This document shows positions 55,111 to 63,047 of a DNA stretch of 64,000 nt, piece by piece (position 1 is the stretch's first letter; every line of letters begins with the position of its first letter). The stretch is from Pseudoalteromonas apostichopi. Its GTDB lineage: Bacteria > Pseudomonadota > Gammaproteobacteria > Enterobacterales > Alteromonadaceae. A model generated the notes under the pieces. It was given only the letters and a program-made list of their open reading frames with translations, did no database searches and had not been told where the DNA came from. Both the position numbers and the translations under genes were made by a program. The stretch covers positions 2,542,001 through 2,606,000 of the forward strand of contig NZ_AP028065.1 of NCBI RefSeq assembly GCF_030297135.1, given 5' to 3'.

Positions 55111-55422
55111 ATGTCAATGCAACAACAAATTGAGGAAAAGCTCGCGGCAGGTATCGAATGTAAACACCTAAATGTTGTCAACGAAAGTCATATGCATAGC
55201 CGTGGAACCGAATCGCACTTTAAAGTGGTTGTTGTGAGTGAAGAGTTTGCTGGTAAACGTTTGCTTGCCCGTCATCGTCAAATAAATGAGCTATTAAAAG
55301 ATGAATTAGCAAACCATATTCATGCATTAGCAATTCACACTTTTACTCCAGAAGAGTTCAGTGAACAACATGGACAGGCACCTGAGTCACCGAAATGCTT
55401 AGGTGGCTCAAAGTTCGATTAA
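55111..55422 (+). CDS. bolA: BolA family protein
   Basis: Small protein that binds monothiol glutaredoxins with an iron-sulfur cluster and affects cell shape and stress response in E. coli. The 103-residue protein has the BolA fold with NVVNESHMHSRGTESHFKVV, FAGKRLLARHRQINELLKDE and HALAIHTFTPEEF, and the conserved histidines. In E. coli bolA is beside yajG-ampG; here those genes are also near, with rlmG and alkB-like between. A short direct repeat lies after the stop. Confidence 0.95.
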   Translation: MSMQQQIEEKLAAGIECKHLNVVNESHMHSRGTESHFKVVVVSEEFAGKRLLARHRQINELLKDELANHIHALAIHTFTPEEFSEQHGQAPESPKCLGGSKFD

Positions 55423-55423
55423 A

Positions 55424-55464
55424 TTAGCAGGACAGTCACCTAAAATTAGATGGACAGTCACTGT
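55424..55464. repeat. Direct repeat of GGACAGTCAC after bolA
   Basis: GGACAGTCAC occurs at 55430-55439 and 55452-55461, a 22-base period, each preceded by a TTAG-like word. Related words are common at ends of small mobile or REP elements, but no transposase is nearby. Confidence 0.5.
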
Positions 55465-55601
55465 AAGTAGCTTGTTACTTGGGTATTTTAAGCTCGAAAG
55501 ATTTAAGTGGGTCTGAAAAGTTTTTACTGATCAGACCTGTATTTTAACTATTAGCCTTTAAACTAGCGCTAATTTTTATTGTGATAGATATAGGATGATC
55601 A

Positions 55602-56795
55602 ATGGTCATTAAGCCGAAAATTCGTGGATTTATCTGCACTAACGCGCATCCAGTAGGGTGTGCTGAGCACGTACAAGAACAAATTAATTATGTGAAAGCG
55701 CAAGGACCACTAAGCAATGCACCTAAAAATGTATTAGTGATTGGTGCGTCTACAGGTTACGGCCTAGCATCACGTATCACAGCTGCATTTGGTGGCGGTG
55801 CTAAAACGCTAGGTATTTTCTTTGAAAAAGAAGGTAGCGAACGCAAAACAGGTTCTGCAGGTTGGTACAACACTGCGGCATTCCAAGCAGCTGCTGAAGA
55901 AGCCGGTTTATGGTCTAAGAATATCAATGGTGATGCGTTTTCTAACGAAATTAAGCAAAAAGCAATTGATACAATCAAAGCTGATTTAGGTAAAATTGAT
56001 TTAGTTATCTACAGCCTTGCGTCACCTCGTCGTACTGATCCAAATACAGGTGAAACTTACTCATCAACACTTAAGCCAATCGGCTCTGATATCACAACGA
56101 AGAACTTAAATACTTCAAAGCGCGTGATTGATGAAGTAACCGTTGAAGCGGCAAGCCAAGAAGACATCGACAATACAATTAAAGTAATGGGCGGTGAAGA
56201 TTGGGAAATGTGGATTGACGCGCTTAAAGAAGCAGATGTTCTTGCTGATAATTTTAAAACAACAGCTTACACTTATATCGGTAAAGAGTTAACATGGCCA
56301 ATTTACGGTCATGCGACAATTGGTAAAGCGAAAGAAGATCTTGACCGTGCAACACAAGCAATCAAAGAGTCTACAAAAGACTTAAATGGCGAAGCGTATG
56401 TTTCTTCATTAAATGCGGTTGTGACACAAGCAAGCTCAGCAATTCCAATTATGCCTTTATATATCTCTGCTTTATTCAAAGTAATGAAAGCAGACGGCAC
56501 ATACGAAGGTACCATTGAGCAAATTCATTCGCTATTTACTGAGAACCTTTACGGTGAAACGCCACGTTTTGACGAAGGTGGTCATTTATTCCAAAACTAC
56601 AAAGAGTTAGAAGATGATGTTCAAGCTCGTGTACAACATGTTTGGGATACAGTAGATACAGATACAATCGACGAATTAACGGATTACGTGGGTTACCACA
56701 ATGAGTTTTTACGTTTATTCGGTTTTGGTATCGACAGTGTAGATTACGAGCAAGATGTGAATCCTGATGTTGCGATTTCACAACTAATCGATTAA
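55602..56795 (+). CDS. fabV: Enoyl-[acyl-carrier-protein] reductase FabV
   Basis: Reduces trans-2-enoyl-ACP with NADH in the last step of fatty acid elongation. The 397-residue protein matches FabV in length and motifs: MVIKPKIRGFICTNAHPVGC, KNVLVIGASTGYGLASRI (NADH-binding), and the catalytic Tyr-x8-Lys in WPIYGHATIGKAKEDLDR. FabV enzymes are less sensitive to triclosan than FabI. It is monocistronic with its own terminator. fabI may or may not exist elsewhere in the genome. Confidence 0.96.
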   Translation: MVIKPKIRGFICTNAHPVGCAEHVQEQINYVKAQGPLSNAPKNVLVIGASTGYGLASRITAAFGGGAKTLGIFFEKEGSERKTGSAGWYNTAAFQAAAEEAGLWSKNINGDAFSNEIKQKAIDTIKADLGKIDLVIYSLASPRRTDPNTGETYSSTLKPIGSDITTKNLNTSKRVIDEVTVEAASQEDIDNTIKVMGGEDWEMWIDALKEADVLADNFKTTAYTYIGKELTWPIYGHATIGKAKEDLDRATQAIKESTKDLNGEAYVSSLNAVVTQASSAIPIMPLYISALFKVMKADGTYEGTIEQIHSLFTENLYGETPRFDEGGHLFQNYKELEDDVQARVQHVWDTVDTDTIDELTDYVGYHNEFLRLFGFGIDSVDYEQDVNPDVAISQLID

Positions 56796-56818
56796 TTGCT
56801 AAACAAACTGATTTTGAA

Positions 56819-56844
56819 AAGTCGCTTTTTTAAGCGACTTTTTT
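56819..56844 (+). terminator. Terminator after fabV
   Basis: AAGTCGCTT and AAGCGACTT pair across TTTT and are followed by T bases. The remaining bases to nqrA (about 300) are AT-rich and should contain its promoter. Confidence 0.75.
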
Positions 56845-57142
56845 GTTTCTGGGTGAAAATAAAACACCATCAATAGCACTTTGGTCTATATTGAATTTTA
56901 TTCAAATGGTTTTTGTAGTCTAAATAACCGTATCTGTCGTATAAATTTCATATTTGCTCTCGCATAGTCACCCTGATTGATGTTAAAATTCGGGCAATAT
57001 ATGTGAGGAGTTTACTGCGTTGCTTGTTTGGGGTGTTAAACAGGCTATTCTTTGATATTTAGAGTTTAACTTGAGCATATCAAATGGCGACGTGGTTGGT
57101 ACGATTTTTCAGTTTCTTTCCGTTAATGTAATGCAAGTGCGT

Positions 57143-58486
57143 ATGATCAACATAAAAAAAGGTCTGGATTTACCGATAGAGGGCGCACCTCAGCAAGTTA
57201 TTCATGATGGTTCTGCCGTCAAACGTGTAGCTGTGCTAGGTGAAGAATATATTGGTATGCGTCCAACCATGCATGTTCGCGTGGATGACCAAGTCAAAAA
57301 AGGCCAGGTACTTTTTGAAGACAAAAAGAACCCAGGCGTCTTATTTACTGCACCAGCTTCTGGGGTAGTAAAAGAAATTAATCGTGGTGCAAAACGTGTG
57401 CTGCAATCTGTTGTTATTGAAGTTAATGGCAGTGAGCAAATCACCTTTGACTCTTTCAAGGCCGACGAGCTTTCGAGCTTAGACCGTGAAAAAGTTAAAG
57501 AAGTACTAGTTCAGTCAGGTCAATGGACAGCACTTCGTGCTCGCCCATTTAGCAGAGTAGCTGCTTTGGATGCAAATCCTAGCTCTATCTTTGTTACGGC
57601 TATCGACACTAACCCGCTAGCTGCAGATCCTGCAGTAATCATTGCTGAGAATACTCAAGCATTTGAAGCTGGTTTAGCTGTGGTATCTCGTTTAACTGAC
57701 GGTAAAGTATTTGTTTGTAAACAAGCTGGTAGCCAAGTGCCTAGTTCATCAATCCCTCAAGTAGAAGTACATGAGTTTGGTGGCAAGCATCCGGCTGGTC
57801 TTGTTGGTACACACATTCATAACTTAGACCCAGTTTCTGCAAGCAAGCAGGTTTGGCACTTAGGTTACCAAGACGTAATTGCGTTTGGTAATTTATTCCT
57901 AACAGGTGAAATTTTCACAGACCGTGTAGTTTCTCTTGCAGGTCCTCGTGTTAAAAACCCACGCTTAGTGAAAACTCAGTTAGGTGCATCTTTAGATGAT
58001 TTAGTTGCTGGCGAATTAGAAGACGGTGATAACCGTGTAATTTCTGGTTCTGTATTATCTGGCGCTATTTCTCAAGGTCCACACGCGTTCTTAGGTCGTT
58101 ACCATGTTCAAGTATCTGTATTACTTGAAGGCCGCGAAAAAGAGCTGTTCGGTTGGATTGCACCAGGTGCTAACAAGTTCTCAGTAACACGTACCTTCTT
58201 ATCTCACCTTGCTCCTAGCCGTCTATTTAACATGACGACTTCAACAGGTGGTTCGAAGCGTGCCATGGTTCCAATTGGTAGCTATGAGCGTGTTATGCCT
58301 TTAGACATCCTACCTACACTATTATTACGTGATCTAATCGCACGTGATCTTGATGGTGCAATTTCGTTAGGTGCGCTAGAGCTTGATGAAGAAGATTTAG
58401 CATTATGTACCTTCGTTTGTCCAGGTAAATACGAGTACGGTTCAATCCTACGCGATTGCTTGACTACGATCGAGAAGGAAGGCTAG
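57143..58486 (+). CDS. nqrA: Na+-translocating NADH-quinone reductase subunit A
   Basis: Quinone-binding subunit of Na+-NQR, which couples NADH oxidation by ubiquinone to sodium export. The 447-residue protein begins MINIKKGLDLPIEG and contains KKGQVLFEDKKNPGVLFTAP, GLVGTHIHNLDPVSA and YGSILRDCL. The open frame reaches back to 57071, but this start gives the usual length; no clear ribosome site precedes any candidate. It is followed by nqrB after 4 bases. Confidence 0.94.
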   Translation: MINIKKGLDLPIEGAPQQVIHDGSAVKRVAVLGEEYIGMRPTMHVRVDDQVKKGQVLFEDKKNPGVLFTAPASGVVKEINRGAKRVLQSVVIEVNGSEQITFDSFKADELSSLDREKVKEVLVQSGQWTALRARPFSRVAALDANPSSIFVTAIDTNPLAADPAVIIAENTQAFEAGLAVVSRLTDGKVFVCKQAGSQVPSSSIPQVEVHEFGGKHPAGLVGTHIHNLDPVSASKQVWHLGYQDVIAFGNLFLTGEIFTDRVVSLAGPRVKNPRLVKTQLGASLDDLVAGELEDGDNRVISGSVLSGAISQGPHAFLGRYHVQVSVLLEGREKELFGWIAPGANKFSVTRTFLSHLAPSRLFNMTTSTGGSKRAMVPIGSYERVMPLDILPTLLLRDLIARDLDGAISLGALELDEEDLALCTFVCPGKYEYGSILRDCLTTIEKEG

Positions 58487-58490
58487 AGAG

Positions 58491-59693
58491 ATGGGTTTAA
58501 AGAAATTTCTAGAAGATATTGAGCCGCATTTTGAACCGGGTGGTAAACACGAAAAATGGTATGCGCTTTACGAAGCAGCTGCGACTATTTTCTACACGCC
58601 AGGTTACGTAAATAAAGGCAAAACACACGTTCGTGATAACATCGACCTAAAACGTATGATGATTTTAGTGTGGATGGCGACGTTCCCTGCAATGTTTTTT
58701 GGTATGTTCAACATCGGCCATCAGGCTGCAGGTGCTTTAGCGCAAGGTTTTGAACTAGCAAACACATGGCAAGTTGGTCTGTTCCAATTATTCGGTGGTG
58801 AATTAACTGCTGACTCTGGTTGGGGCGCGAAAATGTTTTACGGTGCCTGCTTCTTCCTACCTATCTACGCAGTAACGTTTGCTGTAGGTGGTTTCTGGGA
58901 AGTACTATTTGCTTCAGTGCGTAAGCACGAAGTAAATGAAGGTTTCTTCGTAACATCTGTACTGTTCGCACTAATCCTGCCTGCAACGATTCCTTTATGG
59001 CAAGTTGCACTAGGTATTACGTTTGGTGTTGTAATCGCTAAAGAAATCTTTGGTGGTACAGGTCGTAACTTCCTTAACCCTGCTCTTGCCGGTCGTGCGT
59101 TCTTATTCTTCGCATACCCAGCGCAAATTTCAGGTGACACAGTATGGACAGCCGTAGATTCATTCTCTGGTGCGACTATGCTAGGTCAAGCAGTGGTTGG
59201 TTCACTTGATTACAGCAACATGGAACTATGGTGGAATGCGTTCTACGGTTTCATTCAAGGTTCTGTAGGTGAAACGTCAACACTAGCACTATTAATCGGT
59301 GGTTTATTCCTAATTTATGTGCGTATCGCTTCTTGGCGTATCGTTCTAGGTGTATTCCTAGGTATGGTTGCAACGGCATTCTTACTAAATACAGTTGGTT
59401 CTGAAACTAACGCAGTATTTGCTATGCCTTGGCACTGGCACTTAGTTCTTGGTGGTTTTGCATTTGGTATGTTCTTCATGGCAACAGACCCAGTATCTGC
59501 ATCATTCACAGACAAAGGTAAGTTCGCTTACGGTGCGTTAATCGGCTTTATGGTTGTAATGATCCGTGTTGTTAACCCGGCATTCCCTGAAGGTATGATG
59601 CTAGCAATCTTATTTGCTAACTTATTTGCACCATTATTCGATCACTTTGTAGTGCAAGCTAATATCAAGCGGAGGTTGGCACGTAATGTCTAG
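58491..59693 (+). CDS. nqrB: Na+-NQR subunit B
   Basis: Integral subunit with about ten helices, holding riboflavin and covalent FMN and forming part of the sodium path. The 400-residue protein has KKFLEDIEPHFEPGGKHEKW at the N-terminus and the FMN-attachment Thr229 in SFSGATMLGQA, the target of ApbE. GRNFLNPALAGRAFLFFAYP is a further conserved stretch. The stop overlaps the start of nqrC by 8 bases, consistent with coupled translation in the nqrABCDEF operon. Confidence 0.96.
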   Translation: MGLKKFLEDIEPHFEPGGKHEKWYALYEAAATIFYTPGYVNKGKTHVRDNIDLKRMMILVWMATFPAMFFGMFNIGHQAAGALAQGFELANTWQVGLFQLFGGELTADSGWGAKMFYGACFFLPIYAVTFAVGGFWEVLFASVRKHEVNEGFFVTSVLFALILPATIPLWQVALGITFGVVIAKEIFGGTGRNFLNPALAGRAFLFFAYPAQISGDTVWTAVDSFSGATMLGQAVVGSLDYSNMELWWNAFYGFIQGSVGETSTLALLIGGLFLIYVRIASWRIVLGVFLGMVATAFLLNTVGSETNAVFAMPWHWHLVLGGFAFGMFFMATDPVSASFTDKGKFAYGALIGFMVVMIRVVNPAFPEGMMLAILFANLFAPLFDHFVVQANIKRRLARNV

Positions 59694-60438
59694 TAATAAC
59701 GAATCAATCGGCAAAACGCTAACCGTTGTTGTTGCACTATGTTTAGTGTGTGCAATCATCGTATCGTTTGCTTCAGTTCAGCTTCGTCCTTTACAGCAAG
59801 CTAACAAAACACAAGATATTCAACGTAATATCTTAGCGGCTGCAGGCATTGAAGTATCAGGTACTGTGTCAGATACCTTTAACTCAAAAATTGAAGCTCG
59901 TGTTGTAGACATGAACACAGGTGAGTTTGTTGAAGGTGCTGATCCTAACTCATTTGACTTCGAGAAAACAAAATTCGACCAAGCTCGTAGCTTTGCGTTG
60001 AAAGCAGAAGGAATTAAAGACATCGCTGGTATTCAGCGTATGACAAAAAATTCACCTGTTTATATTTCGAAGAAACCTGATGGTTCTACAGATGCAATCA
60101 TTCTACCAATCCAAGGTTATGGCCTTTGGGGTGTAATGTACGGCTTCTTAGCGCTTGAAAGCGATGGTGAAACAGTTAAAAACATCAACTTCTTCAAGCA
60201 CAACGAAACGCCTGGTCTAGGTGGTGAAATCCAAAATCCACAATGGACTGCTAAATGGCAAGGTAAAGAGTTACCAATCAATATCATGAAGAGCGGTGCA
60301 AAGAATGAACATCAAATCGATGGTCTTTCTGGTGCAACATTAACTTCAAACGGTGTTGATCACACAGTTGACTTCTGGACTGGCGAGCATGGCTTTGGTC
60401 CATTCCTTGCGAAAGTACGTGAAGGAGCGTTGAAATAA
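59686..60438 (+). CDS. nqrC: Na+-NQR subunit C
   Basis: Single N-terminal helix (TLTVVVALCLVCAIIVSFA) and a periplasmic domain with covalently bound FMN. In the 250-residue protein the attachment Thr218 lies in DGLSGATLTSNGV, matching the ApbE consensus D-x-S/T-G-A-T. ETPGLGGEIQNPQWTAKWQGK precedes it as in the family. It sits between nqrB and nqrD, both of which overlap it, so stoichiometric synthesis is likely. Confidence 0.96.
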   Translation: MSSNNESIGKTLTVVVALCLVCAIIVSFASVQLRPLQQANKTQDIQRNILAAAGIEVSGTVSDTFNSKIEARVVDMNTGEFVEGADPNSFDFEKTKFDQARSFALKAEGIKDIAGIQRMTKNSPVYISKKPDGSTDAIILPIQGYGLWGVMYGFLALESDGETVKNINFFKHNETPGLGGEIQNPQWTAKWQGKELPINIMKSGAKNEHQIDGLSGATLTSNGVDHTVDFWTGEHGFGPFLAKVREGALK

Positions 60439-61070
60439 TGGCTGATACTAAAGAAATGAAGTCGGTCCTATTTGGCCCGGTATTCGCAAATAACCCGATC
60501 GCATTACAAGTACTAGGTATTTGTTCTGCGCTAGCGGTAACATCAAGCTTAAAAAATGCACTAATCATGTCAATCGCATTGACACTAGTAACAGCGTTTT
60601 CTAGCTTGTTTATTTCGTCAATTCGTAATCACATCCCATCATCTGTACGTATCATCGTGCAAATGACGATCATCGCATCACTTGTAATCGTTGTTGACCA
60701 AGTACTGCAAGCGTTCTCTTATGCAACAGCTAAAGAGCTTTCAGTATTCGTTGGTCTAATCATTACAAACTGTATCGTAATGGGTCGTGCTGAAGCATAC
60801 GCAATGAAGTCACCACCGTTAATGTCTTTCCTAGACGGTATCGGTAACGGTTTAGGCTACTCAGTAGTACTATTAACTGTTGGTTTCATCCGTGAGTTAT
60901 TCGGTAAAGGTTCACTATTCGGTGTTGATATTATTCCACTTGTACAAAATGGTGGCTGGTATCAACCAATGGGTCTATTGATTTTACCACCGAGTGCATT
61001 CTTCATTATTGGTTTATTCATCTGGGTACTTCGTACCTTTAAGAAAGACCAAGTAGAAGCAAAAGCGTAA
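60438..61070 (+). CDS. nqrD: Na+-NQR subunit D
   Basis: Membrane subunit of 210 residues with about six helices, forming with NqrE a pair that binds an iron centre in the membrane. GPVFANNPIALQVLGICSAL at the start, NCIVMGRAEAYAMKSPPLMS in the centre and the GFIRELFGKGS region are typical. The cysteine in TNCIVMGRAEA is a candidate metal ligand. Its first base overlaps the nqrC stop by one base; nqrE follows after 10 bases. Confidence 0.96.
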   Translation: MADTKEMKSVLFGPVFANNPIALQVLGICSALAVTSSLKNALIMSIALTLVTAFSSLFISSIRNHIPSSVRIIVQMTIIASLVIVVDQVLQAFSYATAKELSVFVGLIITNCIVMGRAEAYAMKSPPLMSFLDGIGNGLGYSVVLLTVGFIRELFGKGSLFGVDIIPLVQNGGWYQPMGLLILPPSAFFIIGLFIWVLRTFKKDQVEAKA

Positions 61071-61080
61071 GGGGCGAGCA

Positions 61081-61689
61081 GTGGAACATTATATTAGTTT
61101 ATTTGTAAAAGCGGTTTTCATTGAAAACTTAGCTTTAGCCTTCTTCCTAGGTATGTGTACTTTCCTTGCTGTATCGAAGAAAGTAACAACATCAATCGGC
61201 CTAGGTGTGGCAGTTATCGTGGTACTAGGTATCTCAGTACCTGTAAATAACTTGGTTTATCATGCTGTTCTTGCACCAGGTGCATTAGAGTGGCTTGGCT
61301 ACCCAGAGGCAGACCTTAGCTTCTTACGTTTCTTGACTTTCATCGGTGTTATTGCAGCACTTGTACAAATTCTTGAAATGGCATTAGATAAGTTCTTCCC
61401 TGCACTTTATAACGCGTTAGGTATCTTCCTACCATTGATCACAGTTAACTGTGCGATCTTCGGTGCGGTATCTTTCATGGTTGAGCGTAACTATAACTTC
61501 GGCGAGTCTGTCGTTTATGGTATCGGTTCAGGTGTGGGCTGGGCACTAGCAATTACTTTACTTGCTGGTATCCGTGAAAAAATGAAGTACTCAGACGTTC
61601 CTGATGGCTTACGTGGTTTAGGTATTACTTTCATCACTGTTGGTCTGATGGGTCTTGGCTTTATGTCATTCTCTGGTATTTCACTTTAA
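61081..61689 (+). CDS. nqrE: Na+-NQR subunit E
   Basis: Membrane subunit of 202 residues and about six helices, paired with NqrD around a membrane iron centre. It starts with GTG after a GGGGCGAGC ribosome region and has MEHYISLFVKAVFIENLALA, LGMCTFLAVSKKVTTSIGLG (with Cys26) and LITVNCAIFGAVSFMVERNY (with a second cysteine). The symmetrical cysteine positions with NqrD agree with an iron site. Confidence 0.96.
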   Translation: MEHYISLFVKAVFIENLALAFFLGMCTFLAVSKKVTTSIGLGVAVIVVLGISVPVNNLVYHAVLAPGALEWLGYPEADLSFLRFLTFIGVIAALVQILEMALDKFFPALYNALGIFLPLITVNCAIFGAVSFMVERNYNFGESVVYGIGSGVGWALAITLLAGIREKMKYSDVPDGLRGLGITFITVGLMGLGFMSFSGISL

Positions 61690-61708
61690 TAGGTAGCGAG
61701 GATAAATC

Positions 61709-62935
61709 ATGAATGAGATTTTCTTAGGCGTTGGTGTTTTCATCGCTATCGTTGTTATTTTAGTTTTAGTTATCATTGGTGCTAAATCTAAATTAGTAGC
61801 AAGCGGCGATATCATCATCGGAATTAATGGCGACCCAGAAAAAGCTATTAAAACATCTGCAGGTAGCAAGCTATTAGGTGCGCTAGCTGATTCAGGTATC
61901 TTCGTTTCATCTGCATGTGGTGGCGGTGGCTCTTGTGGTCAGTGTCGTGTTCACATCAAAGAAGGTGGCGGCGATATCCTACCAACAGAACTTGATCACA
62001 TCTCTAAAGGTGAAGCTCGTGAAGGCTGCCGTTTAGCGTGTCAGGTAAATGTTAAGAACGACATGGAAATTGAGCTTGAAGAGTCAATTTTCGGTGTTAA
62101 AAAGTGGGACTGTACAGTTATCTCTAACGATAACAAAGCAACTTTCATCAAGGAGCTTAAGTTACAAATTCCTGATGGCGAGTCAGTACCGTTCCGTGCT
62201 GGTGGTTATATTCAAATTGAAGCGCCAGCACACCACGTTAAATACGCTGACTTCGATATTCCAGAAGAGTATCGTGGCGACTGGAACCACTTCGGTTTCT
62301 TCGATCTGGAGTCTAAAGTAGACGACGAAACAATTCGTGCATACTCAATGGCTAACTACCCAGAAGAAGAAGGCATCATCATGCTTAACGTGCGTATCGC
62401 TACGCCGCCGCCAAGAGACCTAAGCCTTCCATGTGGTAAAATGTCTTCGTACATTTGGTCACTAAAAGAAGGTGATAAAGTGACTATTTCTGGCCCATTC
62501 GGTGAGTTCTTCGCGAAAGACACTGATGCAGAAATGGTATTCGTAGGTGGTGGTGCAGGTATGGCACCAATGCGTTCACATATCTTTGACCAACTTAAGC
62601 GTTTACAATCTAAGCGTAAAATGAGCTTCTGGTATGGTGCGCGTTCTAAGCGTGAAATGTTCTACGTAGAAGATTTCGACGGCTTAGCTGCAGAAAACGA
62701 TAACTTTGTATGGCACACAGCACTGTCTGATCCACAACCAGAAGATAACTGGGAAGGTTATACAGGCTTCATCCATAACGTACTTTATGAAAACTACTTG
62801 AAAGATCATGAAGCGCCGGAAGATTGTGAGTTCTACATGTGTGGTCCTCCAATGATGAACGCGGCTGTTATCAACATGCTTAAAGATCTTGGTGTAGAAG
62901 ACGAAAACATCTTATTAGATGACTTCGGTGGCTAA
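61709..62935 (+). CDS. nqrF: Na+-NQR subunit F (NADH-oxidising)
   Basis: Entry point for electrons from NADH. The 408-residue protein has one N-terminal helix (IFLGVGVFIAIVVILVLVII), a plant-type 2Fe-2S ferredoxin domain with ligands in SACGGGGSCGQCRVH and GCRLACQV, then an FAD/NADH reductase domain with RAYSMANYPEEEG, VFVGGGAGMAPMRSHIFD and the terminal CGPPMMNAAV. The end LLDDFGG is usual. It closes the operon, and a strong terminator follows before apbE. Confidence 0.97.
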   Translation: MNEIFLGVGVFIAIVVILVLVIIGAKSKLVASGDIIIGINGDPEKAIKTSAGSKLLGALADSGIFVSSACGGGGSCGQCRVHIKEGGGDILPTELDHISKGEAREGCRLACQVNVKNDMEIELEESIFGVKKWDCTVISNDNKATFIKELKLQIPDGESVPFRAGGYIQIEAPAHHVKYADFDIPEEYRGDWNHFGFFDLESKVDDETIRAYSMANYPEEEGIIMLNVRIATPPPRDLSLPCGKMSSYIWSLKEGDKVTISGPFGEFFAKDTDAEMVFVGGGAGMAPMRSHIFDQLKRLQSKRKMSFWYGARSKREMFYVEDFDGLAAENDNFVWHTALSDPQPEDNWEGYTGFIHNVLYENYLKDHEAPEDCEFYMCGPPMMNAAVINMLKDLGVEDENILLDDFGG

Positions 62936-62971
62936 CACCATACACAAAACAATAAGTTTTGGTTAGAATAC

Positions 62972-63006
62972 AGGCCTCGTAGCACATAGTGTTACGAGGC
63001 TTTTTT
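62972..63006 (+). terminator. Terminator after nqrF
   Basis: GCCTCGTAGCAC and GTGTTACGAGGC form a 12-base stem with one wobble pair, over ATA, followed by six T bases. It separates nqr from apbE, so apbE likely has its own promoter or is reached by read-through. Confidence 0.85.
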
Positions 63007-63047
63007 ATTTCTATACCTAACCCTGTGGTATCTAAAAGGTGAATGCT

